Notes: generated by a model not told the origin, from the sequence alone. Shown: positions 35,221-44,751, counted from the stretch's first letter. The stretch is DNA of 64,000 nucleotides from CAIXZV01 sp963697365 (GCA_963697365.1 CAVONT010000021.1:258317-322316); one strand, 5' to 3'. Translations and numbers: made by a program.

Positions 35221-36492
35221 TCAGTCCGGGCGCTGCGTCAGGCGGACGGGCATTCCGGGCGCGACCGGCCCCTCCACGACGACCCGCGCGTACCAGCGTG
35301 CGTCCTGCGGGCGCGTCTGCGGGCTGATCCGACCGATCTGCCGCCGGTCGAACCAGTGGGCGATGGTCTGGCACGGGGCGGCCTGCCTGGTCAGCTCCAA
35401 CTCGACATCGTCGGCTCCGTGGCCGATGCGCACGCGATCGCCTGCGCGGAGCCGCGCCCAGTCGATCCCGAGCAGCACGAGGTTCTCGCCGTAGGCGCCG
35501 GGGAACGCCTGGTGGCCGTCATCGCGGACACGCTCGATCGCCTCCTGCGCATAGATGCAGACGGCCTGCTCAGGCCCGCCGTGCATGGGCTCCGGCTCCG
35601 TGTGGCCGTCCCCGTCGAGGCCGGCCAGGAGCACCCGGGCACCGTCGACCGTTCCCTTCGGCACCCCGCCGTGGTTGCGGTGCACGGTGGCCACGACGCC
35701 CTCGGTGCCCGGCTCGATCGTCCGGCGCGCCGCCCACATCACCTCGGACTCGTACGGGAGCTCGATCGTCGCGCAGCCGGCGGTGGCCGGATCCGCCGCG
35801 AGCAGCTGCGCGACGTGCTCCAGCAGGGCTGCCCGGACCTCGGCGGGCGCCGCCGCGACGAAGCTGACCGAGGCCACCCGCTCAAGGATGTCGCCGGGCG
35901 TCATGGACTGCCGGTGCGGGACCTCGATGCAGGTCCACGGTGCGAAGAGCCCGACCCTGGCGAGATCGTCCCTCCATCTGCCGCCGCGCGCCTGTGGGGA
36001 ATCGCCGGCCAGGGTGTGGATCCGGCGGCCCAGCTCCGCCACCCATGGCACGGATTCGTCGCGGAAGTTCCAGGCAAGGGCGAGCATGCCACCCGGCCGC
36101 AGCACCCGGTGGATCTCGGACAGCGCGCGCACGGGGTCAAACCAGTGGAATGCCTGGGCGACGACGACCGCATCGACGGATCCGGACGGGAGCGGGATCG
36201 CCTCGGCGGTGCCACCAAGCAGGCCGACGTCGGGAACGGCCGTCTGCAGGCGCGAGCGCATCGCGGCGACGGGCTCGATGGCGAGCACGTGCGCGCCCGT
36301 GGGCGCCAGCAGGCGCGTGAGCTTGCCGGTGCCGGCGCCCAGCTCCAGGACCGTGCGCCCGGGCCGCAAGCCGAGGTGCTCGATGAGCGCGGCAACGGCT
36401 GCAGGAGGGTAGGTCGGCCGGGCGCGCTCGTAGGCATCGGCACCGGCGTCGAACCCGTGCGCGGCGACCGGGTGGACGGTGGGCTCGGTCAT
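35221..36492 (-). CDS. fusion of SAM-dependent methyltransferase and MOSC domain
   Basis: The intact 423-residue frame starts from ATG 36492. Residues about 12-240 are a class I methyltransferase: VLELGAGTGKLTRLLAP (motif I), VLAIEPV, AEAIPLPSGSVDAVVVAQAFHWF, and IHRVLRPGGMLALAW. Residues about 260-423 are a MOSC domain: GVPKGTVDGARV near its start, MHGGPEQAVCIYAQEA and FPGAYGENLVLLGIDWARLRAGDRVRIG. MOSC domains bind molybdenum cofactor or transfer sulfur. I know no well-described protein joining these two domains in this order. A lone gene, 92 bp from the microcompartment operon end, it may still be read from it. Confidence 0.8.
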   Translation of the reverse strand: MTEPTVHPVAAHGFDAGADAYERARPTYPPAAVAALIEHLGLRPGRTVLELGAGTGKLTRLLAPTGAHVLAIEPVAAMRSRLQTAVPDVGLLGGTAEAIPLPSGSVDAVVVAQAFHWFDPVRALSEIHRVLRPGGMLALAWNFRDESVPWVAELGRRIHTLAGDSPQARGGRWRDDLARVGLFAPWTCIEVPHRQSMTPGDILERVASVSFVAAAPAEVRAALLEHVAQLLAADPATAGCATIELPYESEVMWAARRTIEPGTEGVVATVHRNHGGVPKGTVDGARVLLAGLDGDGHTEPEPMHGGPEQAVCIYAQEAIERVRDDGHQAFPGAYGENLVLLGIDWARLRAGDRVRIGHGADDVELELTRQAAPCQTIAHWFDRRQIGRISPQTRPQDARWYARVVVEGPVAPGMPVRLTQRPD

Positions 36493-36584
36493 TTCACGAC
36501 GATACTCCCGCATCCACATGGCCAAGGGCCGACACCTTTGCGGGCGCAATCGCCAGAGCTGCCGCTAGGGCAGCCGCCGCGGGG

Positions 36585-36866
36585 TCAGCCCGCAGCCGGC
36601 CCCTCGACGGCGTCCACGATCCCCACGACCACCGTGCGCAGGGGGCCGCCGTCCGTCGCACCGATCACCTGGCGCGCCGAGCCGCCCTCGTCGACGATGA
36701 GCACCGTCTCGCCCGCCCCTGCACCCACGGTGTCCATCGCGATCAGGTAGCCGCCGCTCATGGACCCGTCCGGATTGAGCAGGTCCACCAGCAGCAGCGT
36801 CCGCCCCTCGAAGATCGGCGACTTCACGGTGGACACCACGGTGCCGACCACCCGCCCCAGCTTCAC
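36585..36866 (-). CDS. microcompartment vertex protein BMC-P (EutN/CcmL), last gene of operon
   Basis: This 93-residue pentamer-type shell protein starts GTG 36866 (MKLGRVVGTVVSTVKSPIFEG). The conserved LLLVD block, GGYLIAMDTVGAGAGETVLI and the closing VVGIVDAVEG match the EutN/CcmL fold, in which pentamers cap the twelve vertices. It overlaps the preceding BMC-P gene by 4 bases. There are three BMC-P genes in this operon, which implies mixed or specialised vertices as in the Haliangium shell. Confidence 0.9.
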   Translation of the reverse strand: MKLGRVVGTVVSTVKSPIFEGRTLLLVDLLNPDGSMSGGYLIAMDTVGAGAGETVLIVDEGGSARQVIGATDGGPLRTVVVGIVDAVEGPAAG

Positions 36867-37165
36867 GGCTGGGCTCCCCGCCCCGACGCGGGGCCGATGA
36901 CGTCCTCCACCGCATCGACGATCCCGACGATCGCGTGGTCCACCGGCACGAACCGGTTCGGCATCGCCTCCGCCGCCTCGCGCGCAGCCACGATGTAGAC
37001 CAGCTGGCCCGGGCCTGCCGTCTCGAGCGCGTCCGCGGCCACGACCGGCTGCCCGCTCGGGGCCAGGTCCCGCGTCAGCGGCTGGACGATGAGCAGCCGG
37101 ACGCCCTCCATGTTGTCCGCCTTCACCGTGGCCACGACCGTGCCGGTCACGCGCGCCAGCTGCAT
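36863..37165 (-). CDS. microcompartment vertex protein BMC-P (EutN/CcmL)
   Basis: The second pentameric shell protein of the operon has 100 residues: MQLARVTGTVVATVKADNMEGVRLLIVQPL, then QPVVAADALETAGPGQLVYIV and a final AIVGIVDAVED. Compared with the other two copies it has a longer insertion, AAREAAEAMPNRFVPVD, before the last strand, which would project near the pore or vertex. The gene follows the BMC-T gene by 3 bp and overlaps the next BMC-P. Confidence 0.9.
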   Translation of the reverse strand: MQLARVTGTVVATVKADNMEGVRLLIVQPLTRDLAPSGQPVVAADALETAGPGQLVYIVAAREAAEAMPNRFVPVDHAIVGIVDAVEDVIGPASGRGAQP

Positions 37166-37168
37166 TGC

Positions 37169-37853
37169 CTACGCCTCCCCACCTGCGGGACCGCGTCCGA
37201 CCCGCTCACCGAACCGCGGTGCGCGCTCGAGCTCGGAGCGCATCTCGCGGTGGAGCTGGGCGATCACCCGGCCCGACCGGCTGCCGGCCACCGGGGACCG
37301 CACCGCCACCTGCCGCGCCCGACCCGTCGTCCACGCGTGCCACGGCCAGCTCGACGGCCGCCTCGACATCGGCCACCTCCCCGTCGAACAGGAGGTAGCC
37401 CTTGCCGCCGATGCCGTCGCCCAGGCGCAGCTCCAGCAGCTCCACCCTGGCCCCCTTGAGGCCGGCATCGGCTGCATCCACGATCGAGGCGATCGTTGCC
37501 GTCTCGACGATGCCCAGCGCCTCGCCGGTCCCCGCCCGCCGGACGCCGCGCAGCGCTGCGACCAGCGCCGGGTGCACGTTCGGCAGGAGCACGGAGTCCA
37601 CGAGGCACCCCGCGCCGATGGCGACACCCGCGGCGTACGCCTCCTCGACGTCCGCCACGTCGCCCGCGACGAGCACGAGGTACTTGCCCGGGTGGACCGT
37701 CCCGGCGCGCACGACGTCGACGGGCGCCCGCTTGACCATCGCGTCGCCCACCTCGATGCCCACCGCGATCGACGCCAGCTCCAGCACCGCGACGGCAGGC
37801 TCGATGCGGACGGCAGGCTCCATCCGTGCGGAAGGCTCCACGCGCGGTGTCAT
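37169..37853 (-). CDS. tandem-domain trimeric shell protein BMC-T, Haliangium T1-like (one frameshift)
   Basis: Two BMC domains are fused. The first is AVLELASIAVGIEVGDAMVKRAPVDVV followed by HPGKYLVLVAGDVADVEEAY. The second is ALGIVETATIASIVDAADAGLK followed by GIGGKGYLLFDGEVADVEAAV. This resembles the single-layer BMC-T1 of Haliangium ochraceum, from my memory of that sequence. The N terminus repeats a short REP/MEP motif (RVEPSARMEPAVRIEPAVAV). The end is out of frame from about 37320; with one base removed it continues RQVAVRSPVAGSRSGRV and ends GRGPAGGEA. The trimers tile facets and often carry a larger, gated pore. The start shares a base with the dehydrogenase stop. Confidence 0.8.
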
Positions 37854-39311
37854 CACACGATCCGCATCGAGCCGACGACCGTGATCCGCCGCTCGCGCGA
37901 GAACGTGCGCGGCCGGGTCATCCCGTCGCCGGACGGGGAGGCGATCGAGACGGTGGCGAAGCCCTCCCCGCCCTCGCCGAGGACCGTTGTAGTTGGGCCC
38001 GTTGGCCACGAAGATCGAGCAGTTCATCGCGCGCGCCATGCGGGTGATCGTCTCGACGTTGGTGGAGTGGATGGACGCCGTGTGGCGGAACCCGTGCTCC
38101 GAGCGCACCGCGAGGTCGATGGCCGCATCCACCGACTGCACCCTGACCACTGGCAGCACGGGCATCATCTGCTCGGTCCAGACGAGCGGGTGGTCCACCG
38201 GCACCTCGGCGACCAGCACCCGCGGCTCGACGGTCGGCCGCACGCCGATCTCGGCGAGGATCCGCGAGGCGTCGCGGCCCACCCAGGCCGTGTTGATGTG
38301 CGCGGGCTTGCCGGGGATGAAGGTCTCGTCGGTGAAGATCACGCGCTCCAGGCGTCGCAGCTCGTGCTCCGCCAGGACGTAGGCGCCGTTGCTGGGCCAT
38401 CGCACGCACCAGGCGGTCCGCGACGGACGCCAGGGCGATGACGGTCTTCTCGTCGGTGCAGACGATGTTGTTGTCGAAGGACGCGCCCATCACGATGTCG
38501 GCGCCGGCCTTGTCGATGTCGGCGGTGTCGTCGACCACGCAGGGCGGGTTGCCGGGGCCGGCGGTGATCGCGCGCTTGTCGGTCTTGAGCGCCTCGCGGA
38601 CGACGCCCGGGCCGCCGGTCACGAGCAGGACCCGGACGTCCGGGATGGGCCATGAGCGGCCCGGGCGCTCTCGATGGTGGGCTCCGCCACCGAGGTGATG
38701 AAGTTCGCCGGCCCGCCCGCGCCGACGATCGCCCGGTGGACCATGCGCACCGTCGCGTTCGACACGCGCCGTGCCGACGGGTGGGCGTTGAAGACCACCG
38801 CGTTGCCGGCCGAGATGATCGAGATCGCGTTGTTGATGACGGTCGCGGCCGGGTTGGTCACCGGGTGAGATCGAGCCGACCACGCCGAACGGCGCCCACT
38901 CGGTGAGCATCATCCCGGTCGCGCCCGACACCGCGAGCACCTCGAGGTCCTCGGGGCCGGGCGTCTTGCGCGCGCACAGGCGGTTCTTCGTCGTCTTGTC
39001 GTCCACCCGCCCAGGCCCGTCTCCTCGACGGCGAGACGGGCGAGCGGCTCCGCCTGGTCGAGGGCCGCCCGGCGCACGGCCTCGATCACGGTCTTGCGCA
39101 GGTCAAGGTCGAGGCGCGCCCCGCGGTAGGCGGCGGCTGCAGCGGCCACCGCCTCGTTCAGCGTCGCGAAGACGCCGTCGCCGAGTCCGGAGCCGGCTGG
39201 CGCCTCGAGCTCCTGCCGGATGGCGGCCTGTCGGGCGAGCTGGGGCCCGGGCTCGCCGTAGCGCCGGCGGACCCGCTCGATGACGTCCTGGATCTCGCGG
39301 TCGTCGTACAC
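37853..39311 (-). CDS. microcompartment CoA-acylating aldehyde dehydrogenase (several frameshifts)
   Basis: This is a PduP/EutE-type enzyme of about 485 residues. The N-terminal amphipathic helix DREIQDVIERVRRRYG, followed by a linker, is a typical encapsulation peptide. The body starts at DGVFATLNEAVAAAAAAYRG. It contains MTEWAPFGVVG-like sequence (MLTEWAPFGVVGSISP), NPAATVINNAISIISAGNAVVFNAH, VLLVTGGPGVV, the catalytic Cys in DNNIVCTDEKTVIA, and RSEHGFRHTASIHS. It would oxidise acetaldehyde to acetyl-CoA using NAD and CoA. Frames change near 39010, 38862, 38652, 38393 and 37985; the compact order of conserved blocks shows these are sequence errors rather than decay. The start GTG overlaps nothing; a BMC-P gene lies 1 bp upstream. 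Confidence 0.85.
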
Positions 39312-39312
39312 G

Positions 39313-39600
39313 CTACTTGCGGTAGACCTCCGAGCCGCCGACTTCCCACGTGTCCACGATCGCCATGATCACGGCATCGCAGGGGCGGTCCTTCGTGATC
39401 TCCGTCTGGCGGGCGGACGAGCCGGAGGCGTACAGGACCACCTCGCCCACGCCCGCCCCGACGGCATCGGTGGCCACCACGTACCCGCCAGTGGGTGTGT
39501 TGTCGACGCCCAGCTGCTGCACGACGAGCAGCCGCCACCCCTCCATGAGGGGCTCCTTGCGGCTCGCCACGACAGTGCCGGCGACGCGTCCGAGAAGCAT
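39313..39600 (-). CDS. microcompartment vertex protein BMC-P (EutN/CcmL), first copy in operon
   Basis: The protein has 95 residues: MLLGRVAGTVVASRKEPLMEG, LLVVQQLG, GGYVVATDAVGAGVGEVVLYASGSSARQ and a final AIVDTWEVGG. This is the standard EutN/CcmL pattern, including the GxGVGExV loop at the fivefold pore. It lies between the BMC-H gene and the aldehyde dehydrogenase, one base from the latter. The frame is intact. Confidence 0.9.
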   Translation of the reverse strand: MLLGRVAGTVVASRKEPLMEGWRLLVVQQLGVDNTPTGGYVVATDAVGAGVGEVVLYASGSSARQTEITKDRPCDAVIMAIVDTWEVGGSEVYRK

Positions 39601-39674
39601 CGATGTCTCCTGGCCGGTCCCGGGGGCGAGCGGGTCGCCCGCCCCCGATGAGGGTCCGAGACCGGAGCCTGGCG

Positions 39675-39980
39675 TCAGCCGCCGAGCTCGGTCTTCGCCT
39701 CGTCCATGCGGCCCAGCGGCAGCACGAGGTCCACGTTGGCGTGCGGGCGGGCGATCACGTGGGTCGCCACGACCTCGCCGACCTTGGCCGCCGAGCGGGA
39801 ACCGGCCTCCACGGCCGCCTTGACCGCGGCGACGTCGCCGCGCACGACGGCGGTCACGTAGCCGCCGCCCGTCTTCTCGTAGCCGACCAGGTCGACCTTG
39901 GCCGCCTTGACCATCGCGTCGGCCGCCTCGACCACCGCGGCGAACCCGCGGGCCTCGATCATGCCCAGTGCGTCTGCCAT
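39675..39980 (-). CDS. hexameric shell protein BMC-H
   Basis: The protein has 101 residues and a single Pfam-type BMC domain: DALGMIEARGFAAVVEAADAMVKAAKVDLVGYEKTGGG, YVTAVVRGDVAAVKAAVEAG and VATHVIARPHANVD. This is the classic hexamer that makes most of the facets. The pore segment corresponds to the KTGGG loop. It is the only BMC-H gene here, in line with a one-hexamer shell such as that of Haliangium. The frame is intact. Confidence 0.95.
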   Translation of the reverse strand: MADALGMIEARGFAAVVEAADAMVKAAKVDLVGYEKTGGGYVTAVVRGDVAAVKAAVEAGSRSAAKVGEVVATHVIARPHANVDLVLPLGRMDEAKTELGG

Positions 39981-40064
39981 CGTTCGGACCCTCTCCGTTC
40001 TGTGCTGCTCCCGGGCCGGCCGGGCGGCCGCCGGGTGGTGGGTGGTCTATGCGTGGTGGCGCCG

Positions 40065-40683
40065 CTATGCCTTCGCGTCGCGGCCGTCGAGGCCCTCGAT
40101 CGCCGCCACGGCCGCGCGCCAGCCGACGTCGATGTCGGCCTCCTCGCCGCCGAGGTACACGCGGCCCATGGAGCCGAACGAGCGCACCTCGAGGATGTTG
40201 ATGTGCGGCGGCCTTCTCGGCCTCGTTGGCGGCCAGCGGCGCGTAGGCCGCAGGCTCCATCTCGAGGACGTAGAGCGACTGCCCGCCGATGATCATGTGC
40301 CCGTGCCGGGTGCGGTTGATCAGCTGGGCCTGGTGGTCGTCGATGTTGCGGATGATCTGGCTCGACAGGATCTTCGGCTTGATCCGGTCGGACTCGGTCA
40401 GCCCGAGCTCGCGCCAGGATCGCGGCGCCGGCGGCCCGGACCTCCGCCTGCGAGGGGCTGTGGATCTCGAGCAGGCCGAAGAACCGCTCGATGATCTGCA
40501 TGCCCGGCTTCACGCTCGGTGGACTTGAGCGCGATGTCGGTCAGGCGGTTGATCTCGATGCCCGGCGAGACCTCGATGTACAGCGAGGCGTCGCCCGGCA
40601 GCGGCAGGAAGCCCTGCGCCACGGTGCCCAGGAACGCGGCGTACTGCGCCTGGAGGCTGTCCAGGAAGCAGTAGGCACGCAGG

Positions 40684-40697
<14 letters not shown>
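40065..40697 (-). CDS. double-layer trimeric shell protein BMC-T, Haliangium T2-like (three frameshifts)
   Basis: About 210 residues start from GTG 40697, which overlaps the deoC end by 14 bases. Blocks read ATIDLRAYCFLDSLQAQY, SLYIEVSPGIEINRLTDIALK, then MQIIERFFGLLEIH, SSQIIRNIDDHQAQLINRTRHGHM, IGGQSLYVLEMEPAAYAPLA and FGSMGRVYLGGEEADI. The L-R-A-Y...D-x-L-Q-x-Q opening and R-x-R-H-G-x-M-I are features of stacked double-trimer BMC-T2/T3 proteins. Two such trimers stack face to face and form an air-lock pore. Frame changes lie near 40515, 40422 and 40210. Each is repaired by a single base. Confidence 0.8.
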
Positions 40698-41595
<898 letters not shown>

Positions 41596-41599
<4 letters not shown>

Positions 41600-42209
41600 C
41601 GCTTGGGGTCCTCTGCGCTGGTCCGGTACTGCTGCTCGATGTGGGTGATCTTCGCGACGCGCTTGCCGTGCCGTTCCGCGCCCCACGGTGTGGCGAGGAA
41701 CGTGTCCACGATCTCGAGGGCCATGCCCTCGCCGATCATCCGCGCGCCGAGGGTCAGGATGTTGGCGTAGTTGTGCTCGCGGGCGTTGCGGGCCATCGAC
41801 GTGTCGTGGGCGTTGGCGGCGCGCACGCCGGGCACCTTGTTGGCGGCCATGGCTGAGCCGATCCCGGCCCCGTCGATGACGATGCCGGCATCGCAGGCGC
41901 CCGCCGCGACCAGGCGGGCGACGACGTGGGCGAAGTCCGGGTAGTCCACGGCGTCGGCGCTGTTCGTGCCGCAGTCGGTCACGCCGAAGCCCTTGGCGCC
42001 CAGGTGCTTGGCGAGGACGCCTTGAGGGCGAAGCCGCCGTGGTCGGCGCCGATGGCGACGGTCCTGGGGCTCGACCCGGCGGACGCGCTCGTGCTCGTCG
42101 GGGTCGATGCCGGCGCAGGATGGCCCGCACCCGCTTCGACACCCTCGAGCGCGCGCTCCACCAACTGGCGGATCACGGCCTCATCGGGGAGCCGGCGCTG
42201 CTCAGCCAT
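41596..42209 (-). CDS. rpiB: RpiB/LacAB-family sugar-phosphate isomerase with altered catalytic position (frameshifted)
   Basis: The N-terminal helix RRLPDEAVIRQLVERALEGV and a Pro/Ser/Thr linker form a likely encapsulation peptide. The enzyme then begins TVAIGADHGGFALK. After an indel near 42018 it continues GVTDCGTNSADAVDYPDFAHVVARLV, GIVIDGAGIGSAMAANKVPGVRAA, and AREHNYANILTLGARMIG. In Escherichia coli RpiB the loop reads ICGTGVG with the catalytic Cys; here it is IDGAGIG, so Asp occupies the Cys position, while the His in REHN is kept. Substrate or mechanism may differ from ribose 5-phosphate isomerisation. The end overlaps deoC (ATGA). Confidence 0.75.
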
Positions 42210-43183
42210 GGGCCAGCACCCATTCGGCGGTCGCGTCGTCGCAGGCGAGTGCATTGAGCGCCCCGGCCCGGATGGCAGCCAGGGCGATCGGCCCGCGGCC
42301 GGTGCCTGCCGCGACGCCCAGGCGCAGCGGCTTGCGCGGTGAGGTCCTCGAGCGACAGGCCCACGGTGCGTCTGTCCAGCTTCGGCCAGGCGATCGCCCC
42401 ATCCTCGCGCAGGAAGCGGCCGATCACATCGCCGACGGCGCCCCGCGAGCGCAGCTTGTCCTGCTCCTCCTCGGACACGAAGCCCGACGCGAGGTGGGGG
42501 CTGTCCGGTGCGGGAATGCCGAGGCCGAACACGGCGGTCGGGGCGCGGCGGGCCGCGTCGATGCGTCTCGGCGATCGCCGGGTCGGCCAGCAGCGCGTCG
42601 CCGCAGGTCCGGCGTGCCCACGATCGCGGGCGCGTTGAGCAAGCGGAACTGCGGCGCCGGTGGTGGCCGCGAACCGCTCCAGGATCTCGTTGGCGCGGGT
42701 GGGCTGGGCGGAGCGGGAGGAGGCGCCGTTGAGCTGGACGATCTCGTCTGCCTGCGTCCAGGCCGGCGTGCAGCGCGCGGGCGACGGCAAGCATCGTGCG
42801 GCCCCAGGAGACGGCGATCGGTCCCGTGCGGCGCACGCTCGGCCAGGAGGTCCGCGGCGACATCGGCGACGGCGTCCCGGGCGAGGTCATCGGCGGCGGC
42901 CCCGGCGGCGATCGCGGGCACGTCGGCGACGACGGCGGCCACCAGCCCGAACCGCTCGATCAGCTGGTCCTCGAGCTCCACGAGCCGTGCCGCCGGATGG
43001 ACGATCTCGATCCGGACGATCTGACTCGTCGATGGCGCGGTCCAGCAGCCGGCCCACCTTGAACCGGCTCAGGCCGAGCCGCTGCCCGATCTGCTCCTGG
43101 CTCAGGTGCAGCCGGTAGTACATCTGCGCGATCCGGACCATGAGCCGGACATCGCCTGCACTCCGCCGCCGTACTGCGAGCAT
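42202..43183 (-). CDS. SorC/DeoR-family sugar-binding transcriptional regulator of the microcompartment operon (several frameshifts)
   Basis: About 325 residues start from ATG 43183. The N-terminal helix-turn-helix is RIAQMYYRLHLSQEQIGQRLGLSRFKVGRLLDRAI, the SorC pattern. The C-terminal sugar-binding domain includes LEDQLIERFGLVAAVVADVP, SVAWGRTMLAVARALHAG-like sequence, FRLLNAPAIVGTPDLR, AVFGLGIPAPDSPHL, GAVGDVIGRFLREDG and a final LRLGVAAGTGRGPIALAAIRAGALNAL. Frames change near 43025, 42830, 42765, 42645, 42600, 42563 and 42345. SorC regulators bind phosphorylated sugars, so deoxyribose 5-phosphate is the obvious inducer candidate. Its end overlaps the isomerase start by 8 bases, making it the first gene of the operon. 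Confidence 0.8.
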
Positions 43184-43203
43184 CGCGTCTCCGTCTTCCT
43201 GCT

Positions 43204-43236
43204 GCTCATATGAGCAACGCAATCGCTCGTATGTGC
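43204..43236. promoter_or_regulatory. paired operator for the microcompartment operon
   Basis: A perfect 12-bp palindrome GCTCATATGAGC lies at 43204-43215 and a degenerate copy GCTCGTATGTGC at 43225-43236. Their centres are 21 bp apart, exactly two helical turns, so a dimer of dimers could bind one face of the DNA. They sit between the candidate promoter and the SorC-type gene, as expected for autoregulation by that protein. Confidence 0.65.
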
Positions 43237-43247
43237 AGTCAATGCGG

Positions 43248-43275
43248 AGCCTATCACTCCGATGCGCCGTGTCAA
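43248..43275 (-). promoter_or_regulatory. candidate sigma-70-type promoter of the microcompartment operon
   Basis: On the minus strand a consensus TTGACA (43275-43270) is followed after 16 bp by TAGGCT (43253-43248). Transcription would start near 43241, just upstream of the paired operator and about 58 bp from the SorC-type start codon. The -35 is perfect; the -10 matches at three of six positions. Confidence 0.5.
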
Positions 43276-43337
43276 GACACCGTGGCCCGATCTGCGCGAC
43301 ACTGGATGCGTATCCCTCGCGCTCCTGGAGTAACCGC

Positions 43338-43712
43338 GTGCCCAATCGCCTGACTCGAACGTTCAACGCCGTCGGGGGGAAGCTGATGGCCCGCAGTGGT
43401 CGCGTGGGCATCCTCACGTCGACGGGTGCGAAGACCGGCCTCAAGCGCGAGGCGCCGTTGGGCTTCGTGCTACGCGAGGATGGGACGGTGCTGATCGGCT
43501 CCGGGTCCAAGGTGAACCGCGGCTGGACCGTGAACCTCAAGGCGAACCCGGCCTGCACGTTCAGCATCAAGGGGGCTGAGCGCCGCTACCAGGCACGGCT
43601 CCTGGAGGAGGCGGAGCGCCCGGCCGCCCTCGGCGAACTCAAGGCGAAGATGGGCTCGATCGCCGAACGCTCCGACTGGGGCGACCTGTTCCTGCTCGTC
43701 CCGGACGCCTGA
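43338..43712 (+). CDS. deazaflavin (F420)-dependent nitroreductase-like protein
   Basis: The protein has 124 residues from GTG 43338, with CTGGAG as ribosome site 7 bases before it. The core GRVGILTSTGAKTGLKREAPLGFVLREDG is the DDN family pattern (LTTxGRKSGxxRxxPL). It is followed by LIGSGSKVNRGWTVNLKANPACTF and the closing DWGDLFLLVPD. DDN-like proteins bind F420 or related cofactors in a split beta-barrel and reduce quinones or nitro compounds. It is divergent from the microcompartment operon and shares its 154-bp control region. The frame is intact. Confidence 0.85.
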   Translation: MPNRLTRTFNAVGGKLMARSGRVGILTSTGAKTGLKREAPLGFVLREDGTVLIGSGSKVNRGWTVNLKANPACTFSIKGAERRYQARLLEEAERPAALGELKAKMGSIAERSDWGDLFLLVPDA

Positions 43713-43749
43713 GCAGGGGCCGGCGCCGCGCTCCATGCCGGCAGCGGGC

Positions 43750-43766
43750 CGGGACGCACAGTCCCG
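43750..43766. repeat. palindrome family B, copy 1
   Basis: The arms CGGGAC and GTCCCG flank a 5-base centre (GCACA). It is the weakest of three related palindromes in this intergenic region, which follows the nitroreductase gene. Confidence 0.5.
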
Positions 43767-43883
43767 AGTTTGGGCGCCGCATCGTCCCACCACGTGGCCG
43801 CTGCGAGCCACGACCCGAAGCCGTGACCCTCAATCCCGATGCGTGCCAGATCGGGGAGTCACCACCGGGTAGGAGACGGGAAT

Positions 43884-43900
43884 CGGGACTGGCAGTCCCG
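43884..43900. repeat. palindrome family B, copy 2
   Basis: CGGGACTGGCAGTCCCG has perfect 7-bp arms around GGC. It has the same overall build as family A at 728-1464 (short arms, small variable centre) but a different arm sequence. Confidence 0.65.
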
Positions 43901-43944
43901 GTTCGGCGCGGATCCCGCGTAGCCAGTCCAGGCGACGCGCCACA

Positions 43945-43963
43945 CCGGGACTGGCATTCCCGG
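43945..43963. repeat. palindrome family B, copy 3
   Basis: The arms CCGGGA and TCCCGG flank CTGGCAT, and the run GGGACTGGCA is shared with copy 2. The centre is about 62 bp from the centre of copy 2. With copies 1 and 2 it fills the 287-bp gap 43713-43999, where I see no gene. Confidence 0.6.
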
Positions 43964-43999
43964 ACTCGCCTTCGGAACGCGGGGCCTGGACGGCGGCGA

Positions 44000-44403
44000 C
44001 TACCGGGCCGTCTGGCGCCCCAGCTCCTTGCGGACGATCGCGAAGGCGCGGCCGGCCGGATCGTCCTCGCCCGCGCGGATGACGCCCGTCGCGTGCGAGT
44101 GCGGCGACACCGCGTTCCGCAGGCGTTCGGCCAGGCCGTGCGCGTGCGGTGGATCGTCGCGGACCCAGATCTCCACCTGCCAGGGGGACGCGCCGGTCTC
44201 GTATGCCGAGGTTCACGATTGGCCTCGGGGTCCACCCACCAGCGCCACGTGCGGCCGTCGTGCGCGACGATCACGTGCCCGTCGGCCTCGACGCGCATCG
44301 AGCGGTCCTCGGGCGACGCCGCGACAAAGTCCCGCAGCGCGGCCACGATCGTCGCCTGGACGATGGCCCGCGTGGCCGCCCAGTCTGGTTGTGCCGGCGC
44401 CAT
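44000..44403 (-). CDS. hypothetical protein (frameshifted)
   Basis: About 134 residues start at MAPAQPDWAATRAIVQ. The first part reads IVAALRDFVAASPEDRSMRVEADGHVIVAHDGRTWRWWVDPE. After a frame change near 44215 it continues SPWQVEIWVRDDPPHAHGLAERLRNAV and ends AFAIVRKELGRQTAR. Both parts have coding character and the tail frame ends cleanly at TAG 44000-44002. I do not recognise the family. It lies between a palindrome cluster and divergent small genes. Confidence 0.45.
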
Positions 44404-44518
44404 GCGCGTTTCACTCCCTGGCAGGAATGACGCTCGCTCGTGCGCAACGTGCGTCCGACCGCGTTACATCCGCAACGCCCGATCGTCACACAGCGGACAC
44501 CGCGCTCGAGGATTCGCG

Positions 44519-44751
44519 ATGCACCCCATGACGACCGCCCCGGAGCACTCGCTCGCCATCGATCCGGCCCTGCCTCACCCCTTCAAGGCGCCCCCCGGCC
44601 GACTGGGCATCCGATCGCGACCATCGGCCCTGACGCGGACCCGACCCTGAAGCACATCCACATCGCCGGGCCGCGCCTGGGCCATCCGCCCCGCTGTCGC
44701 GTGCTCGGCTGCGCACGGCCCTCCGACGACCCGGTCCACGACCTGCGCTGA
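44519..44751 (+). CDS. possible small protein (one frameshift)
   Basis: From ATG 44519 the frame reads MHPMTTAPEHSLAIDPALPH; after one extra base near 44608 it continues HPIATIGPDADPTLKHIHIAGPRLG and ends CRVLGCARPSDDPVHDLR. The His/Cys-rich middle could bind metal. The evidence is coding appearance only, and it may be spurious. Confidence 0.3.

Noticed and set aside
39370..40300. Plus-strand and alternative-frame proteins rich in Arg/Gly across the shell genes
   Set aside because: They are shadows of BMC-P, BMC-H and BMC-T genes, whose conserved blocks are on the minus strand.
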